The notes below the pieces were generated by a model. The model was not told the origin of the DNA. It searched no databases and saw nothing but the letters and a program-made list of their open reading frames with translations. DNA of 64,000 nt from Ravibacter arvi (GTDB lineage Bacteria > Bacteroidota > Bacteroidia > Cytophagales > Spirosomataceae). Within the stretch, counting starts at the first letter, position 1. Each line of letters opens with the position of its first letter. The stretch is from assembly GCF_039540405.1 (NCBI RefSeq), contig NZ_BAABEY010000010.1, positions 1-64,000 of the forward strand, read 5' to 3'. This document shows, one piece after another, positions 54,276-63,074 of this stretch. Both the position numbers and the translations under genes were made by a program.

Positions 54276-55412
54276 TCAGGGATACCCCGAGTCGTAATTG
54301 AGCAGGCTTTCCGCTATCTTCCTGCTGGGGGAGAGGTTAATCGGGTGGGGCGGCAGGCGCCGGGGTCTTCGCCCTTCGTTGTCTGCGTAGAAAAGGTCGA
54401 GGTGAAATTCGATCGCTTCTGCGTTTGTTCCGATTATTTTCACCTGCCCCGGAGCGGGCTGTTTCCCGGCCCCCTCGAAATTTTCACGCAGGATTAACGC
54501 TCTTTTTTTTAGAAAAGCACATTCCTCCTGTACGCTCCCGGAATCGGTGATAACGGCCCAGCATTTTCGTAGCGCCAGTACAAAATCGGGATAAATCAAC
54601 GGCGGTGAAAGGAATATATTGGCTTGTCCCCGAAGCCGGGCGGTCAGGATTTCGCGGACTTCCGGGCGGCTGTGCAAGGGGAAAAGTACTTGTATTGACG
54701 GGTATTTCTGCGCTATTCTTACCAGAGCGGTGCAAAGGCTGTCGAGGGGTTGTTCCCGGTTTTCGGAAAACTGACAGGCGACGAGCAGTACTTTTCGGGC
54801 GGCTTCAAACGCATTTTTTACTTCGATGGAAAGTGCCTCCGAGAAAGTGGGCGTATTTTTCAGGGTTTGCAGCAAAGTTTCTTCCAGGGTATGGCCCGTA
54901 ACCGCGATGGATTTTGGGCGGACCCCTTCGCGAAGCAGGTTAAGCGCATTCCTGTTGGTGGGAGCAAAATGCAGGGTGGCCAGAAAATCGGTCATGAACC
55001 GGTTGGCTTCGCCGGGGAATGGACTAGAGCGGGTGTACGAGCGAAGACCAGCCTCCACATGACCAATTTTAATTTTTTCGTAAAACGCGGCGAGGCTGGC
55101 CGCCAGGCACGTGCCGGTATCGCCGTGTACCAGGAGCCAGTCGGGGCAGAAGTCCTGCAGTACGCTTTTCATACCGGTAAGTATGGCGGCAATAATTTCT
55201 GACGCCGATTGACCGGGTTTCACTACACTTAATTCGTAGTCCGGGGCTATTCCCAGAAAAGGCAATAAATCGTCCAGTAAAGGTTGGTGCTGGCCGGTGG
55301 AGCAGGAGCGATGTTCAATGGTATCAATTTGCGCGAGATGGTGTACGACGGGGGCCATTTTAATGGCACATCGCCTCGTTCCGAAAACGGAAAGAATCTT
55401 TAATTTCTTCAT
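54276..55412 (-). CDS. UDP-GlcNAc 2-epimerase (WecB)-like protein with altered active-site motifs
   Basis: 378 residues, full length, GT-B fold. Conserved parts are LLVHGDTGTCLAASLAAFY, GHVEAGLRS, HFAPT and ITDSGSVQEE. Several catalytic or UDP-binding motifs deviate: GTRRCAIK for GTRPEAIK (11-18), CQFSEN for the HRREN motif (213-218, so its His is Gln by this alignment), LHSRPEV for the HxNPxV motif, and NFEGAG for the TTERPE motif. This suggests changed activity, for example a hydrolysing enzyme, a different sugar, or a non-catalytic paralogue. Neighbours are two glycosyltransferases. Confidence 0.8.
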   Translation of the reverse strand: MKKLKILSVFGTRRCAIKMAPVVHHLAQIDTIEHRSCSTGQHQPLLDDLLPFLGIAPDYELSVVKPGQSASEIIAAILTGMKSVLQDFCPDWLLVHGDTGTCLAASLAAFYEKIKIGHVEAGLRSYTRSSPFPGEANRFMTDFLATLHFAPTNRNALNLLREGVRPKSIAVTGHTLEETLLQTLKNTPTFSEALSIEVKNAFEAARKVLLVACQFSENREQPLDSLCTALVRIAQKYPSIQVLFPLHSRPEVREILTARLRGQANIFLSPPLIYPDFVLALRKCWAVITDSGSVQEECAFLKKRALILRENFEGAGKQPAPGQVKIIGTNAEAIEFHLDLFYADNEGRRPRRLPPHPINLSPSRKIAESLLNYDSGYP

Positions 55413-55538
55413 GATGATACGCGATCGTTAAAGTATAGTATTTTATTATCAAGGATAAAAGTATGAATAAATATTATAATTTCAATATGAAGACTCCGCT
55501 GGCGCAGACTTTTTTTCTGAGGTAAGTGCCGGTTAAAT

Positions 55539-55573
55539 GCCTGTCGTGCTGAATACCAGGACGACAAGCAGGC
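55539..55573 (-). terminator. Weak inverted repeat after the GT9 gene
   Basis: GCCTGTCGT (55539-55547) pairs with ACGACAAGCAGGC (55561-55573) allowing a bulge, directly after the stop of the minus-strand gene. There is no U-tract, so termination is uncertain. Confidence 0.35.
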
Positions 55574-56581
55574 TCAAACGTCTCCGGCCCGGGCGGCGAG
55601 AGCGGCCAGTTCACGGATTTCTATCCCGGTTGCGCAGGCGAAATGGCCTTCCGGGCAAGCCTTATGGCCATGCAGGCCGCACGGCCGGCAGGTGAGCGGC
55701 GCATGCGTTTCAACCACGTACGATTCCGCTGACAGGGGACCATATCCGAAAGCCGGTATAGTGGAACAGTAGACGGCGCAAACCGGAGCATCGACGGCCG
55801 AACACAAATGCATGGGCGCCGAGTCGTTCACATAATTGAGTGCAGCACCTTTCATAAGCGCCGCAGACTGCAGAAACGACAGCTTGCCGCACAAGTTGAT
55901 GACCCCATCACGGGCGCTTTTCCGTATAAGTTCGTCGGCGGTACCGCCATCGGCCGGGGCGCCTAAGAGGTAGATCCTGTGGCTTTTAGGTAATTGATCC
56001 ACTAGTTTTACCCATTGATCAACCGGGAACTGTTTCGTGAACCATACCGAGGTAGGTGCGATGCAATAATAGGGCTCTTCCTGCAGGGAGGCAATCTTTT
56101 GCAGGTCATCTTCAAGCGGGTACAGGCGCGGCTTTTGGAGCGGAGCTTGTGTAATGGATTCCAGGAGCAGGTGGTTACGCCAGGTTTCGTGCATGCCGTT
56201 TTCAAACCGGTGCGGGTACCGGCGTGAGAACAGCCGGGAAAGCGGGTTTTTGGAAAATCCTATGGTCATACGGGCGCCGGAAAGAACTGTAAGAAAGCCG
56301 GTTGTGCTGTATCGTTGAAGGTTGATAACAACATCGTAGCTGTTTTTCCGGATTTGTCCGAGGAGCTTGAACAGGTTCCTGTATTTCCCGCCTTTTTTAT
56401 CCCAAACAAGCACTTCGCTGAGAAAGGGGTGTCCACGGAACAATGACTCGTTTCCCTTTCTTACCAAGACGTCTATACGCGAGTCCGGAAGCGAACTGTG
56501 CAGGGTTTCCAAAAGGGAAGTGGCCAGAATGACGTCACCAATGAAGGCGGTCTGAATGACTAGGATTCGCCTGAAAACCAT
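55574..56581 (-). CDS. GT9-family (ADP-heptose:LPS heptosyltransferase-like) glycosyltransferase
   Basis: 335 residues. N-terminal RILVIQTAFIGDVILATSLLETL and C-terminal YVNDSAPMHLCSAVDAPVCAVY are the two conserved GT9 blocks, the second holding the nucleotide-sugar site. A cysteine-rich tail (TCRPCGLHGHKACPEGHFACATGI) is often seen in this family. The expected role is transfer of heptose or another sugar onto the lipopolysaccharide core at the inner membrane. It is upstream of the epimerase-like gene by 161 bases. Confidence 0.87.
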   Translation of the reverse strand: MVFRRILVIQTAFIGDVILATSLLETLHSSLPDSRIDVLVRKGNESLFRGHPFLSEVLVWDKKGGKYRNLFKLLGQIRKNSYDVVINLQRYSTTGFLTVLSGARMTIGFSKNPLSRLFSRRYPHRFENGMHETWRNHLLLESITQAPLQKPRLYPLEDDLQKIASLQEEPYYCIAPTSVWFTKQFPVDQWVKLVDQLPKSHRIYLLGAPADGGTADELIRKSARDGVINLCGKLSFLQSAALMKGAALNYVNDSAPMHLCSAVDAPVCAVYCSTIPAFGYGPLSAESYVVETHAPLTCRPCGLHGHKACPEGHFACATGIEIRELAALAARAGDV

Positions 56582-56636
56582 ATAGCTGGGGAAATCCCGC
56601 GGATTATTAAATTGGTTACAATTGGGTAAAATTGAG

Positions 56637-56644
56637 TAATTTTG
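56637..56644 (+). promoter_or_regulatory. -7 element TAATTTTG for the M16 protease gene
   Basis: Full TAnnTTTG match with TTGG 21 bases upstream (56612-56615) as an imperfect -33. The ATG follows 40 bases later. Confidence 0.5.
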
Positions 56645-56683
56645 TTGTAACGCACGAGCAAATCGTGCTGATTTTTTGCAGCG

Positions 56684-57976
56684 ATGGCGAGTTACAATTT
56701 GAAGCAGAGGGTTGCAGGAGCAGTACCATTGCAGTCCCTTCAGGAAGAATATGAATTATATACCTTCTCCAATGGCATACGATTGGCCCACAAACAGGTC
56801 ACGAATACGCGTATCGCCCACTGCGGGATCATGCTTGACATCGGCAGTCGGGATGAGCAGGTACACCAGCAGGGCCTGGCCCATTTCTGGGAGCACATGG
56901 CTTTCAAAGGAACTCAAAAAAGACGCTCCCATCATATCATCAATAGCCTGGAACGGGTAGGGGGCGATCTGAATGCCTATACCACCAAGGAGAAAATCTG
57001 CTTTCATGCTTCGGTACTGGATGAGTATTTCGCGAAAGCCGCCGACCTGCTTGCCGACATTACCTTCCACTCGGTATTTCCCGAAAGACAGATAGAACGG
57101 GAGCGTAACGTAATCCTGGAAGAAATGGCCATGTACCGGGACTCTCCCGAAGATTCCATCCAGGATGATTTCGACGCGCTTATTTTTGACGGCCATTCGC
57201 TGGGATATAATATTCTCGGAACGACAGAGACGGTCAGCAGTTTCACCAAACCTGATCTCAATACTTTTATCCGGGATAACCTGGATACTTCACGCATCGT
57301 GTTTTCTTCGGTAAGCAGGTTTCCCATGCAAAAAGTCATCCGGACGGTAGGAAGGTTCCTGGAAGACCTACCGGCGACCACGGTCACGCGGCCCAGGATC
57401 AGGCCCGGGGCCTATCAGCCGAAGCAGGAAACCATGAAGCGGGACCTTACCCAGGTTCAATGTGCCCTGGGATCACCGGCTTACGCATTGGATCACGAAA
57501 ACCGGCTCCCGCTATTTGTATTGACCAACCTGATAGGCGGTCCCGGAATGAACTCCCGCTTCAATATGGCGCTCCGGGAAAAGCATGGTTTTGTGTATGC
57601 AATTGACGCTTCCTATACGCCTTATCTCGATGCCGGTTTTTTTGGCGTATATTTTGGTACCGAACGAAAGCACCTTGACAAGAGCATGTCGCTGATCATG
57701 AAAGAGTTTAAAAAACTCCGTGACACGCCGCTCACCTCGGCACAGTTGCATTTTACAAAAGGACAGATCATGGGGCAGCTGGCCATGTCGGAGGAAAGTA
57801 ACAACAGTTTTATGCTCATGATGGCGAAAAGCCTGCTGGATATCCAGAAAGTTGAGCCGCTGGCGGAGATATTTGAAAAGATAAGGCTGATTAGTGCCCG
57901 GCAGCTACAGGACGTGGCTCAGGAGGTATTCGATGAGAGGCGGTTTTCAATACTGACTTATTTGCCGGAAGAGTAG
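56684..57976 (+). CDS. M16-family zinc metallopeptidase
   Basis: 430 residues. The inverted zinc motif HFWEH is at about 67-71 in GLAHFWEHMAFKGT, with the third ligand Glu in IERERNVILEEMAMYRDSPED. The second, inactive M16 domain follows (GGPGMNSRFNMALREKHGFVYAIDA). There is no signal peptide, so it is probably cytoplasmic, unlike the periplasmic pitrilysins. Length is standard for bacterial single-unit M16 enzymes that digest peptides or processed signal sequences. It is 72 bases upstream of the zinc-protease gene. Confidence 0.93.
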   Translation: MASYNLKQRVAGAVPLQSLQEEYELYTFSNGIRLAHKQVTNTRIAHCGIMLDIGSRDEQVHQQGLAHFWEHMAFKGTQKRRSHHIINSLERVGGDLNAYTTKEKICFHASVLDEYFAKAADLLADITFHSVFPERQIERERNVILEEMAMYRDSPEDSIQDDFDALIFDGHSLGYNILGTTETVSSFTKPDLNTFIRDNLDTSRIVFSSVSRFPMQKVIRTVGRFLEDLPATTVTRPRIRPGAYQPKQETMKRDLTQVQCALGSPAYALDHENRLPLFVLTNLIGGPGMNSRFNMALREKHGFVYAIDASYTPYLDAGFFGVYFGTERKHLDKSMSLIMKEFKKLRDTPLTSAQLHFTKGQIMGQLAMSEESNNSFMLMMAKSLLDIQKVEPLAEIFEKIRLISARQLQDVAQEVFDERRFSILTYLPEE

Positions 57977-58048
57977 CAATTCCAAAGCAGTAGTTCATAA
58001 CAGACTATTATCATAACAAACTATTATTAACTATACCAAACTCTACTA

Positions 58049-60607
58049 ATGCTAAAACGATTGTTATTGGCAGCCGTAATTGTGGCTGCAAGTGTGCAAG
58101 TAAGTCCTGCCCAAAAAAAGAAAAAGAAAAAAGAAGAGCCCGTAAAAACTGAAAAGACCGCATCCTCTGTGGGGGCCGACAAGGCGAAAGCCGCTCAGAA
58201 AAAAGGCCCGAAGCCCTATAACGAAGTGATTGACAGTACAGCAAAAAGCCAGAAAGGCTTGATGGGCGTTCATTTTGTAGGGGATAAATGGTATTTGGAA
58301 GTACCGGATTCCCTGCTTGCCCGCGACATCATGTCGGTTACCCGCTTTTCGCGCGTGGCGGGCGGCGGCGGCGTTTTCGGTGGAGAGGAGGTGAACCGCC
58401 AGATGATCCGCTGGGAAAAAGGTCCTGAGAATAATCTTTTGCTCCGGTCGGTTACGGTGTTGACGGTAAGCCCGGACAGTGCCCGGCCGATTGCAGAAGC
58501 CGTACGGAATTCGGCAGCCGATCCTATTATCGGGGTGTTCGATGTAAAAGCGCTAAAGAAAGCGGATAAGCATCAGAGCTACGTGGTTGAAGTAAGTGAT
58601 TACTTTAATGCAGACAACCAGACGTTTTCACTGAGCTCGATTTCGAAGCAGATGCTAAAATTGTCTGCCTTCAAGAAAGATGCTTCTTTTATAAGCAAGA
58701 TCAGCGCCTATCCGGCCAACGTTGAAATCAAAACAACCAAAACGTTCGCAGTGGTGCCGCCGATGGTTACAACTGCGCCCGTTCCCCAGGTGGGCAACTA
58801 CATGCCCTCGGGACGCGACGCAGGGGTGGTGACATTCGATATGAATACTTCCCTGATTGTTCTCCCCAAAGTCCCGATGGAGACCCGGCTTTTCGACAAC
58901 CGGGTAGGGTATTTCGCCAATAAGTATACCGTTTTCGGCGAAGAATCCCACCGGGCGGAAGAGCAGGTTTTTGCCGTTCGCTGGCGTTTGGAGCCTAAAA
59001 ATGAGGCCGATGCGAAACGTCAGAAAGCAGGGGAACTGATAGAGCCCAAAAAGCCCATTGTTTTTTACCTCGATCCTGCAACGCCCGAGAAGTGGCGGAA
59101 ATATTTGAAAGCCGGGGTGGAGGACTGGAAACCTGCCTTCGAAAATGCAGGTTGGAAAAATGCAATCCGAGCCGCTGACTGGCCCGTATCAGACAGTACG
59201 ATGAGCCTGGAAGATGCGCGTTTTTCGGTTATCAGGTATTTTGCCGCAGATATTCAAAACGCTTATGGTCCCAATGTACATGATCCCAGGAGCGGCGAAA
59301 TCCTGGAAAGCCATATCGGTTGGTATCACAACGTGATGCGGCTACTGAGAAACTGGTACCTGGTGCAGACTGCTGCCGTGGATCCGAGGGCGCGTAAGAA
59401 GAAATTTGACGACGAGCTGATGGGCGACCTGGTACGGTTTGTTGCGGCTCATGAAGTCGGGCATACCCTGGGGCTCAGACATAATTTTGGCGCCAGCTCG
59501 GCTACTCCGGTAGAAAAACTGCGTGACAATGAATGGCTGGCCAAAAACGGGCACACTTCCTCTATTATGGATTACGCGCGTTTCAACTATGTGGCGCAAC
59601 CCGGCGACGGTGTGACCCACTTCTTCCCGGGTGTGGGTGATTATGACAAATGGGCCATTAAGTGGGGCTATAGCTTTTTCGAAAAAGGGGAAGATGACCG
59701 CGCCATCCTGAACCAATGGACCAAGGAAGCGTACCGGAAGGCGGCACTTCGTTTTGGAACGGAAATAAATCCTCATGATCCCCGGTACCAGTCGGAGGAT
59801 CTGGGGGACAATGCGATGAAAGCTTCCGCCTATGGAATCATGAACCTCAAGCGTATATTGCCGAATCTGGTCGAATGGAGCAGGGAGGACGGTGAGAGCT
59901 ACAAGGAGCTTGAGGAGCTCTACGGCAATGTGGTAGGCCAGTACCGGAGGTACCTGGGGCATGTAACCAAGAATGTTGGCGGGATTTATGACAACCCGGT
60001 TACCTATGACATGCAGGGGCCGGCTTTTGCTGCAGTTCCGAAAGAGATGCAGCGCGAGGCAATAGCCTTTCTTAATGAACAACTGTTTCTGACGCCGACC
60101 TGGCTGCTGGATTCTTCTGTCGTGAATAAGCTGAAGCCGGAAACCGGCGTCGAGGCCATTAAAGCGATCCAGTCTGCTACCCTGGCGTCTTTGTTTGCCG
60201 GGGACCGGGTGGTGCGCCTGATGGAAACCGGCAGCGCGCGGGGCGCCTATTCGCTTGATGACTTGTTCACTGATCTCGGGAAGGGGATTTGGTCGGAGCT
60301 GGCTGCCGGCAGGGTGATCGATGTGTATAGAAGAAACTTGCAGAAGGTATTTGTAGAAAACCTGATTGCGCAGCTAAAACCGGGCAGGGCGGTAGTGCCT
60401 TCGATTCCTCCGGGTGTTACTTATGGCATTTCTATCCGGCCAGTTGAGCTGTCGCAGACGGATTTGCCTTCGATTGCGCGGGCCCATCTCGAAAGCCTGA
60501 AACGGCAGGTACAGGCGGCAATTCCCAAAACCGGGGACCGGTTAAGCAAATTCCATTTGCAGGACCTCAGTCAGCGTATCGCGCTCGCACTCAATCCGAA
60601 CCAATAG
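58049..60607 (+). CDS. Exported zinc-dependent metalloprotease (DUF5117/DUF5118 type)
   Basis: 852 residues. A signal peptide (about 1-20) is followed by a lysine-rich stretch (KKKKKKEEPVKTEK). The metzincin-like zinc site HEVGHTLGLRHNFG lies at about 470-483, with SSIMDYARFNY downstream as the Met-turn. The N-terminal domains fit the DUF5118/DUF5117 pattern common in Bacteroidota and other environmental bacteria. The physiological substrate is unknown. A strong terminator follows. Confidence 0.91.
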   Translation: MLKRLLLAAVIVAASVQVSPAQKKKKKKEEPVKTEKTASSVGADKAKAAQKKGPKPYNEVIDSTAKSQKGLMGVHFVGDKWYLEVPDSLLARDIMSVTRFSRVAGGGGVFGGEEVNRQMIRWEKGPENNLLLRSVTVLTVSPDSARPIAEAVRNSAADPIIGVFDVKALKKADKHQSYVVEVSDYFNADNQTFSLSSISKQMLKLSAFKKDASFISKISAYPANVEIKTTKTFAVVPPMVTTAPVPQVGNYMPSGRDAGVVTFDMNTSLIVLPKVPMETRLFDNRVGYFANKYTVFGEESHRAEEQVFAVRWRLEPKNEADAKRQKAGELIEPKKPIVFYLDPATPEKWRKYLKAGVEDWKPAFENAGWKNAIRAADWPVSDSTMSLEDARFSVIRYFAADIQNAYGPNVHDPRSGEILESHIGWYHNVMRLLRNWYLVQTAAVDPRARKKKFDDELMGDLVRFVAAHEVGHTLGLRHNFGASSATPVEKLRDNEWLAKNGHTSSIMDYARFNYVAQPGDGVTHFFPGVGDYDKWAIKWGYSFFEKGEDDRAILNQWTKEAYRKAALRFGTEINPHDPRYQSEDLGDNAMKASAYGIMNLKRILPNLVEWSREDGESYKELEELYGNVVGQYRRYLGHVTKNVGGIYDNPVTYDMQGPAFAAVPKEMQREAIAFLNEQLFLTPTWLLDSSVVNKLKPETGVEAIKAIQSATLASLFAGDRVVRLMETGSARGAYSLDDLFTDLGKGIWSELAAGRVIDVYRRNLQKVFVENLIAQLKPGRAVVPSIPPGVTYGISIRPVELSQTDLPSIARAHLESLKRQVQAAIPKTGDRLSKFHLQDLSQRIALALNPNQ

Positions 60608-60654
60608 GTGGTCAGGCGCCGGATTTTTTAAAATTACAAAAAGCCCGGGGGCAT

Positions 60655-60705
60655 AAAAACCAAAAACCACTGGTGGGAAATTCCTGCCAGTGGTTTTTGG
60701 TTTTT
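60655..60705. terminator. Bidirectional terminator between convergent genes
   Basis: A 19-bp perfect stem, AAAAACCAAAAACCACTGG with its complement, and a 13-base loop. It serves the metalloprotease gene and probably the convergent lipoprotein gene ending at 60715. Confidence 0.88.
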
Positions 60706-60714
60706 AGGGTTATA

Positions 60715-61128
60715 TCAACCCAGGATCTCTTTTTTTCTTTTTTCAAGGCGCTCCTTGGCCTTTTGCAGCTCGGCTTTCTTTTCTGCCGTCGCGTTCTTTA
60801 TATCCTCATCTACTTTTTTCAGGTCTTTTTCGATCGCATCGTACTCCTTTTTCGCCGCGGCGTTAAGCTTGCTGATTTTTTCATCGATTTTCGCGCCGGC
60901 TTCGTTGGCTGCGTCTTTCACGTCAGAAACTGCCTCATTGGCCCCCTGCTTAATGTCAGTTGCTACGTTGTCAAGCGTTTCTTCGGCTGCATTTGCCGCG
61001 TCTTTCATATCCTGCTTTGCGGATTCAGCAGTTTCGGTCGCTTCTTCTTTGGTACTTTTTGAACAGGAGCTGAAAGTAAGGCCCCCGACTACCATCAGAG
61101 TCCCTAATAACAAAACGGTCTTTTTCAT
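60715..61128 (-). CDS. Small lipoprotein with long charged helix
   Basis: 137 residues from the ATG at 61128, which begins a lipoprotein signal (MKKTVLLLGTLMVVGGLTFSSC, lipobox Cys22). The longer frame to 61245 adds a non-signal leader. The rest is almost entirely Ala, Lys, Glu and Asp with 11-residue-like periodicity (AESAKQDMKDAANAAEE, ISDVKDAANEAG-like), predicting an amphipathic helix or coiled coil of the LEA/apolipoprotein kind. Such proteins may stabilise membranes or envelope contacts. No specific role can be assigned. Confidence 0.82.
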   Translation of the reverse strand: MKKTVLLLGTLMVVGGLTFSSCSKSTKEEATETAESAKQDMKDAANAAEETLDNVATDIKQGANEAVSDVKDAANEAGAKIDEKISKLNAAAKKEYDAIEKDLKKVDEDIKNATAEKKAELQKAKERLEKRKKEILG

Positions 61129-61324
61129 TTTTATTTGGTGGTTATAGTTTGATACTAAACGTGAATTCAATTTTTTAGGTATGTACGTGAATTCTTTTTT
61201 AAGCATTTTTTTGCCGTAAAATTCGAGCGATGACCAACGCCGCACAAGCCTTACATGCAGGTCCCGTAGCAGGTTGCCGCCAAAGCCCGGCTTTTTTGTT
61301 TTTTGGGACTTAACGTCTTGAAAG

Positions 61325-62917
61325 TTAGTGTATTTTCAATGATAATTCACGGTCGATCCCTATTTCTTCCAAAAATGAAGCGTCGTGTGATACTACCACC
61401 AGTGTTCCGCTGTAGGCGGCGATGGCGTTCGAGAGTATCTCGATATTCCGGATGTCGAGGTTGTTCGTAGGTTCGTCGAGCACAATGAGATCGGGTGTGT
61501 GGCTTTGAATGCCAAGGCAACACAAAGTCAGGCGCATCCGTTCCCCGCCGCTTAATACGCCACACCGCTTTTCCCAGTCCTCTTTCGTAAAAAGAAACCT
61601 GTTGAGCCTGGTTTTTACTTCATGCTCCCGGAGTGCCGACGTGTTGAAGAGCTGCGCCTGTTCGTAAATTGTCATTTGGTTGTTCAGCAATGAATAGTCC
61701 TGGTCGACGTAGACCGATTGGACGTCGGCTCGAAATACCTTCCCCTCATCCGGAACGGATAATCCCAGAAGGGTTTTTATCAAAGTGGTTTTTCCCGATC
61801 CGTTGCTGCCCAGGAGCGCGACCCGGGCGCCGCTTTCGAGCCTGAAATCCACTGCCTGCGGCCATAGCTTTTTCCCCGCAAAACGATAGTTGACGGCTGT
61901 CGCCTCAAAGAGAATTTTGCCCTGGTGCAGGGAGGCGGAGGCCAGGCCTAGTTTCATCTGATCCGGGTCTGTCCGGGAACTGCGCAATTCGTGCAGGCGC
62001 TTCGAAATTCCCGCCGTTTTTTCTGCATGGTCACCTTTTAATTTTGCAGTGCTGTTTTCCGCCTTATTGCGAAGTGTGTTCATCATAATGCGCGCAACTC
62101 CCGCCTTTTCCTGTTTCTTTTTGCCCCGGTTATCCAGCTTTTGCTGGCGTTCCATCGTTTCCCGTTCTTTTTCACGTGCTTTTCTGAGCTCGCGGACCTG
62201 GTTCTTGATATCCTGTTCAAGCGCATCGTTTTCTATTTCCTTTGCTTTTACATAGAAGTCGTAGTTGCCCCCGTAGAGTGCCAGCCCGTTTTTGCTGAGT
62301 TCGCCTATTGTGTCATGCAGGTTGAGCAGGCGGCGGTCATGGCTGACGGTGAGAACGGTTTTTGAGGTGCTTTCTATAAAAGCATACAGTTTTTTCCTGG
62401 CATGGGTGTCCAGGTGATTGGTAGGTTCATCAAGCAGGACTATGCCGGTTTGATGAATGTCGATACCTGCCAGGAAAACCCTGGTTTTCTGGCCCCCGCT
62501 TAACGTGCCGAGGTTTCTTTCCAGGGTAGTGTCGGCCAATTCCCAGTTGTGAAGCGCTGTCGAGCAGCGTTCTTCAATTTCCCAGTCACCATCCAGCCGG
62601 GACAGGTTTTCTTCGGTTACCAGGCCATTCAGAATCTCCTTCAATGCGTTCAGTTTGGGCGCTATCCCGAGTGCCTGGGCTACTGTAAGATGGTCGAGCT
62701 GACCGAAAATTTGCGGAACAACGAAAACCGGGCCCGAAAGGCTTACGACTCCTGCGGAGGGAGATAATTCGCCGGCGATAATTTTTAGCAAAGTGGATTT
62801 CCCTGTGCCATTCTGGCCGACAAGGGCCATTTTTTGTTTTTCAACGACCAGACTAAGGTCATGAAACAACTGATCCCCACCGGGATATGTGTAGGTAATG
62901 TTCTGTAAGATAATCAT
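61325..62917 (-). CDS. ABC-F family ATPase (ribosome-associated)
   Basis: 530 residues, two ABC cassettes on one chain without membrane segments. Walker A motifs are GQNGTGKST and GSNGSGKTT, signatures LSGGQKTR and LSGGERMR, Walker B LLDEPTNHLD and VLDEPTNNLD. The interdomain linker (about 225-300, KKQEKAGVARIMMNTLRNKAE) is charged and helical, as in ABC-F proteins that enter the ribosomal E site. Some relieve antibiotic stalling, others act in normal translation; the linker does not decide this by eye. The 155-base leader upstream holds a -7 element and a small hairpin. Confidence 0.9.
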   Translation of the reverse strand: MIILQNITYTYPGGDQLFHDLSLVVEKQKMALVGQNGTGKSTLLKIIAGELSPSAGVVSLSGPVFVVPQIFGQLDHLTVAQALGIAPKLNALKEILNGLVTEENLSRLDGDWEIEERCSTALHNWELADTTLERNLGTLSGGQKTRVFLAGIDIHQTGIVLLDEPTNHLDTHARKKLYAFIESTSKTVLTVSHDRRLLNLHDTIGELSKNGLALYGGNYDFYVKAKEIENDALEQDIKNQVRELRKAREKERETMERQQKLDNRGKKKQEKAGVARIMMNTLRNKAENSTAKLKGDHAEKTAGISKRLHELRSSRTDPDQMKLGLASASLHQGKILFEATAVNYRFAGKKLWPQAVDFRLESGARVALLGSNGSGKTTLIKTLLGLSVPDEGKVFRADVQSVYVDQDYSLLNNQMTIYEQAQLFNTSALREHEVKTRLNRFLFTKEDWEKRCGVLSGGERMRLTLCCLGIQSHTPDLIVLDEPTNNLDIRNIEILSNAIAAYSGTLVVVSHDASFLEEIGIDRELSLKIH

Positions 62918-63026
62918 GATTTCCTGCCTGAAAGTACTAAAAAGGGCCGCCGCGGAACGGGGGCGCTGTCTCAGTGATTCGGAAGAAATGAAAATCCTAC
63001 ATAAGGGGATGTGCCTTTTTGAAAGG

Positions 63027-63034
63027 CAAATATA
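63027..63034 (-). promoter_or_regulatory. -7 element TATATTTG for the ABC-F gene
   Basis: Full match to TAnnTTTG on the minus strand, about 110 bases before the ATG. The leader it predicts starts with the hairpin GCCTTT-TTG-AAAGGC (63013-63027). Confidence 0.4.
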
Positions 63035-63074
63035 GTGGTTTTTTATATCAGGACCAGGATTCTTGCTGGGCGGA

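Noticed and set aside
61282..61310. Plus-strand terminator-like hairpin AAAGCCCGGCTTT plus T-run
   Set aside because: There is no plus-strand gene upstream for it to end, and on the minus strand, where the ABC-F gene ends, no U-tract follows.
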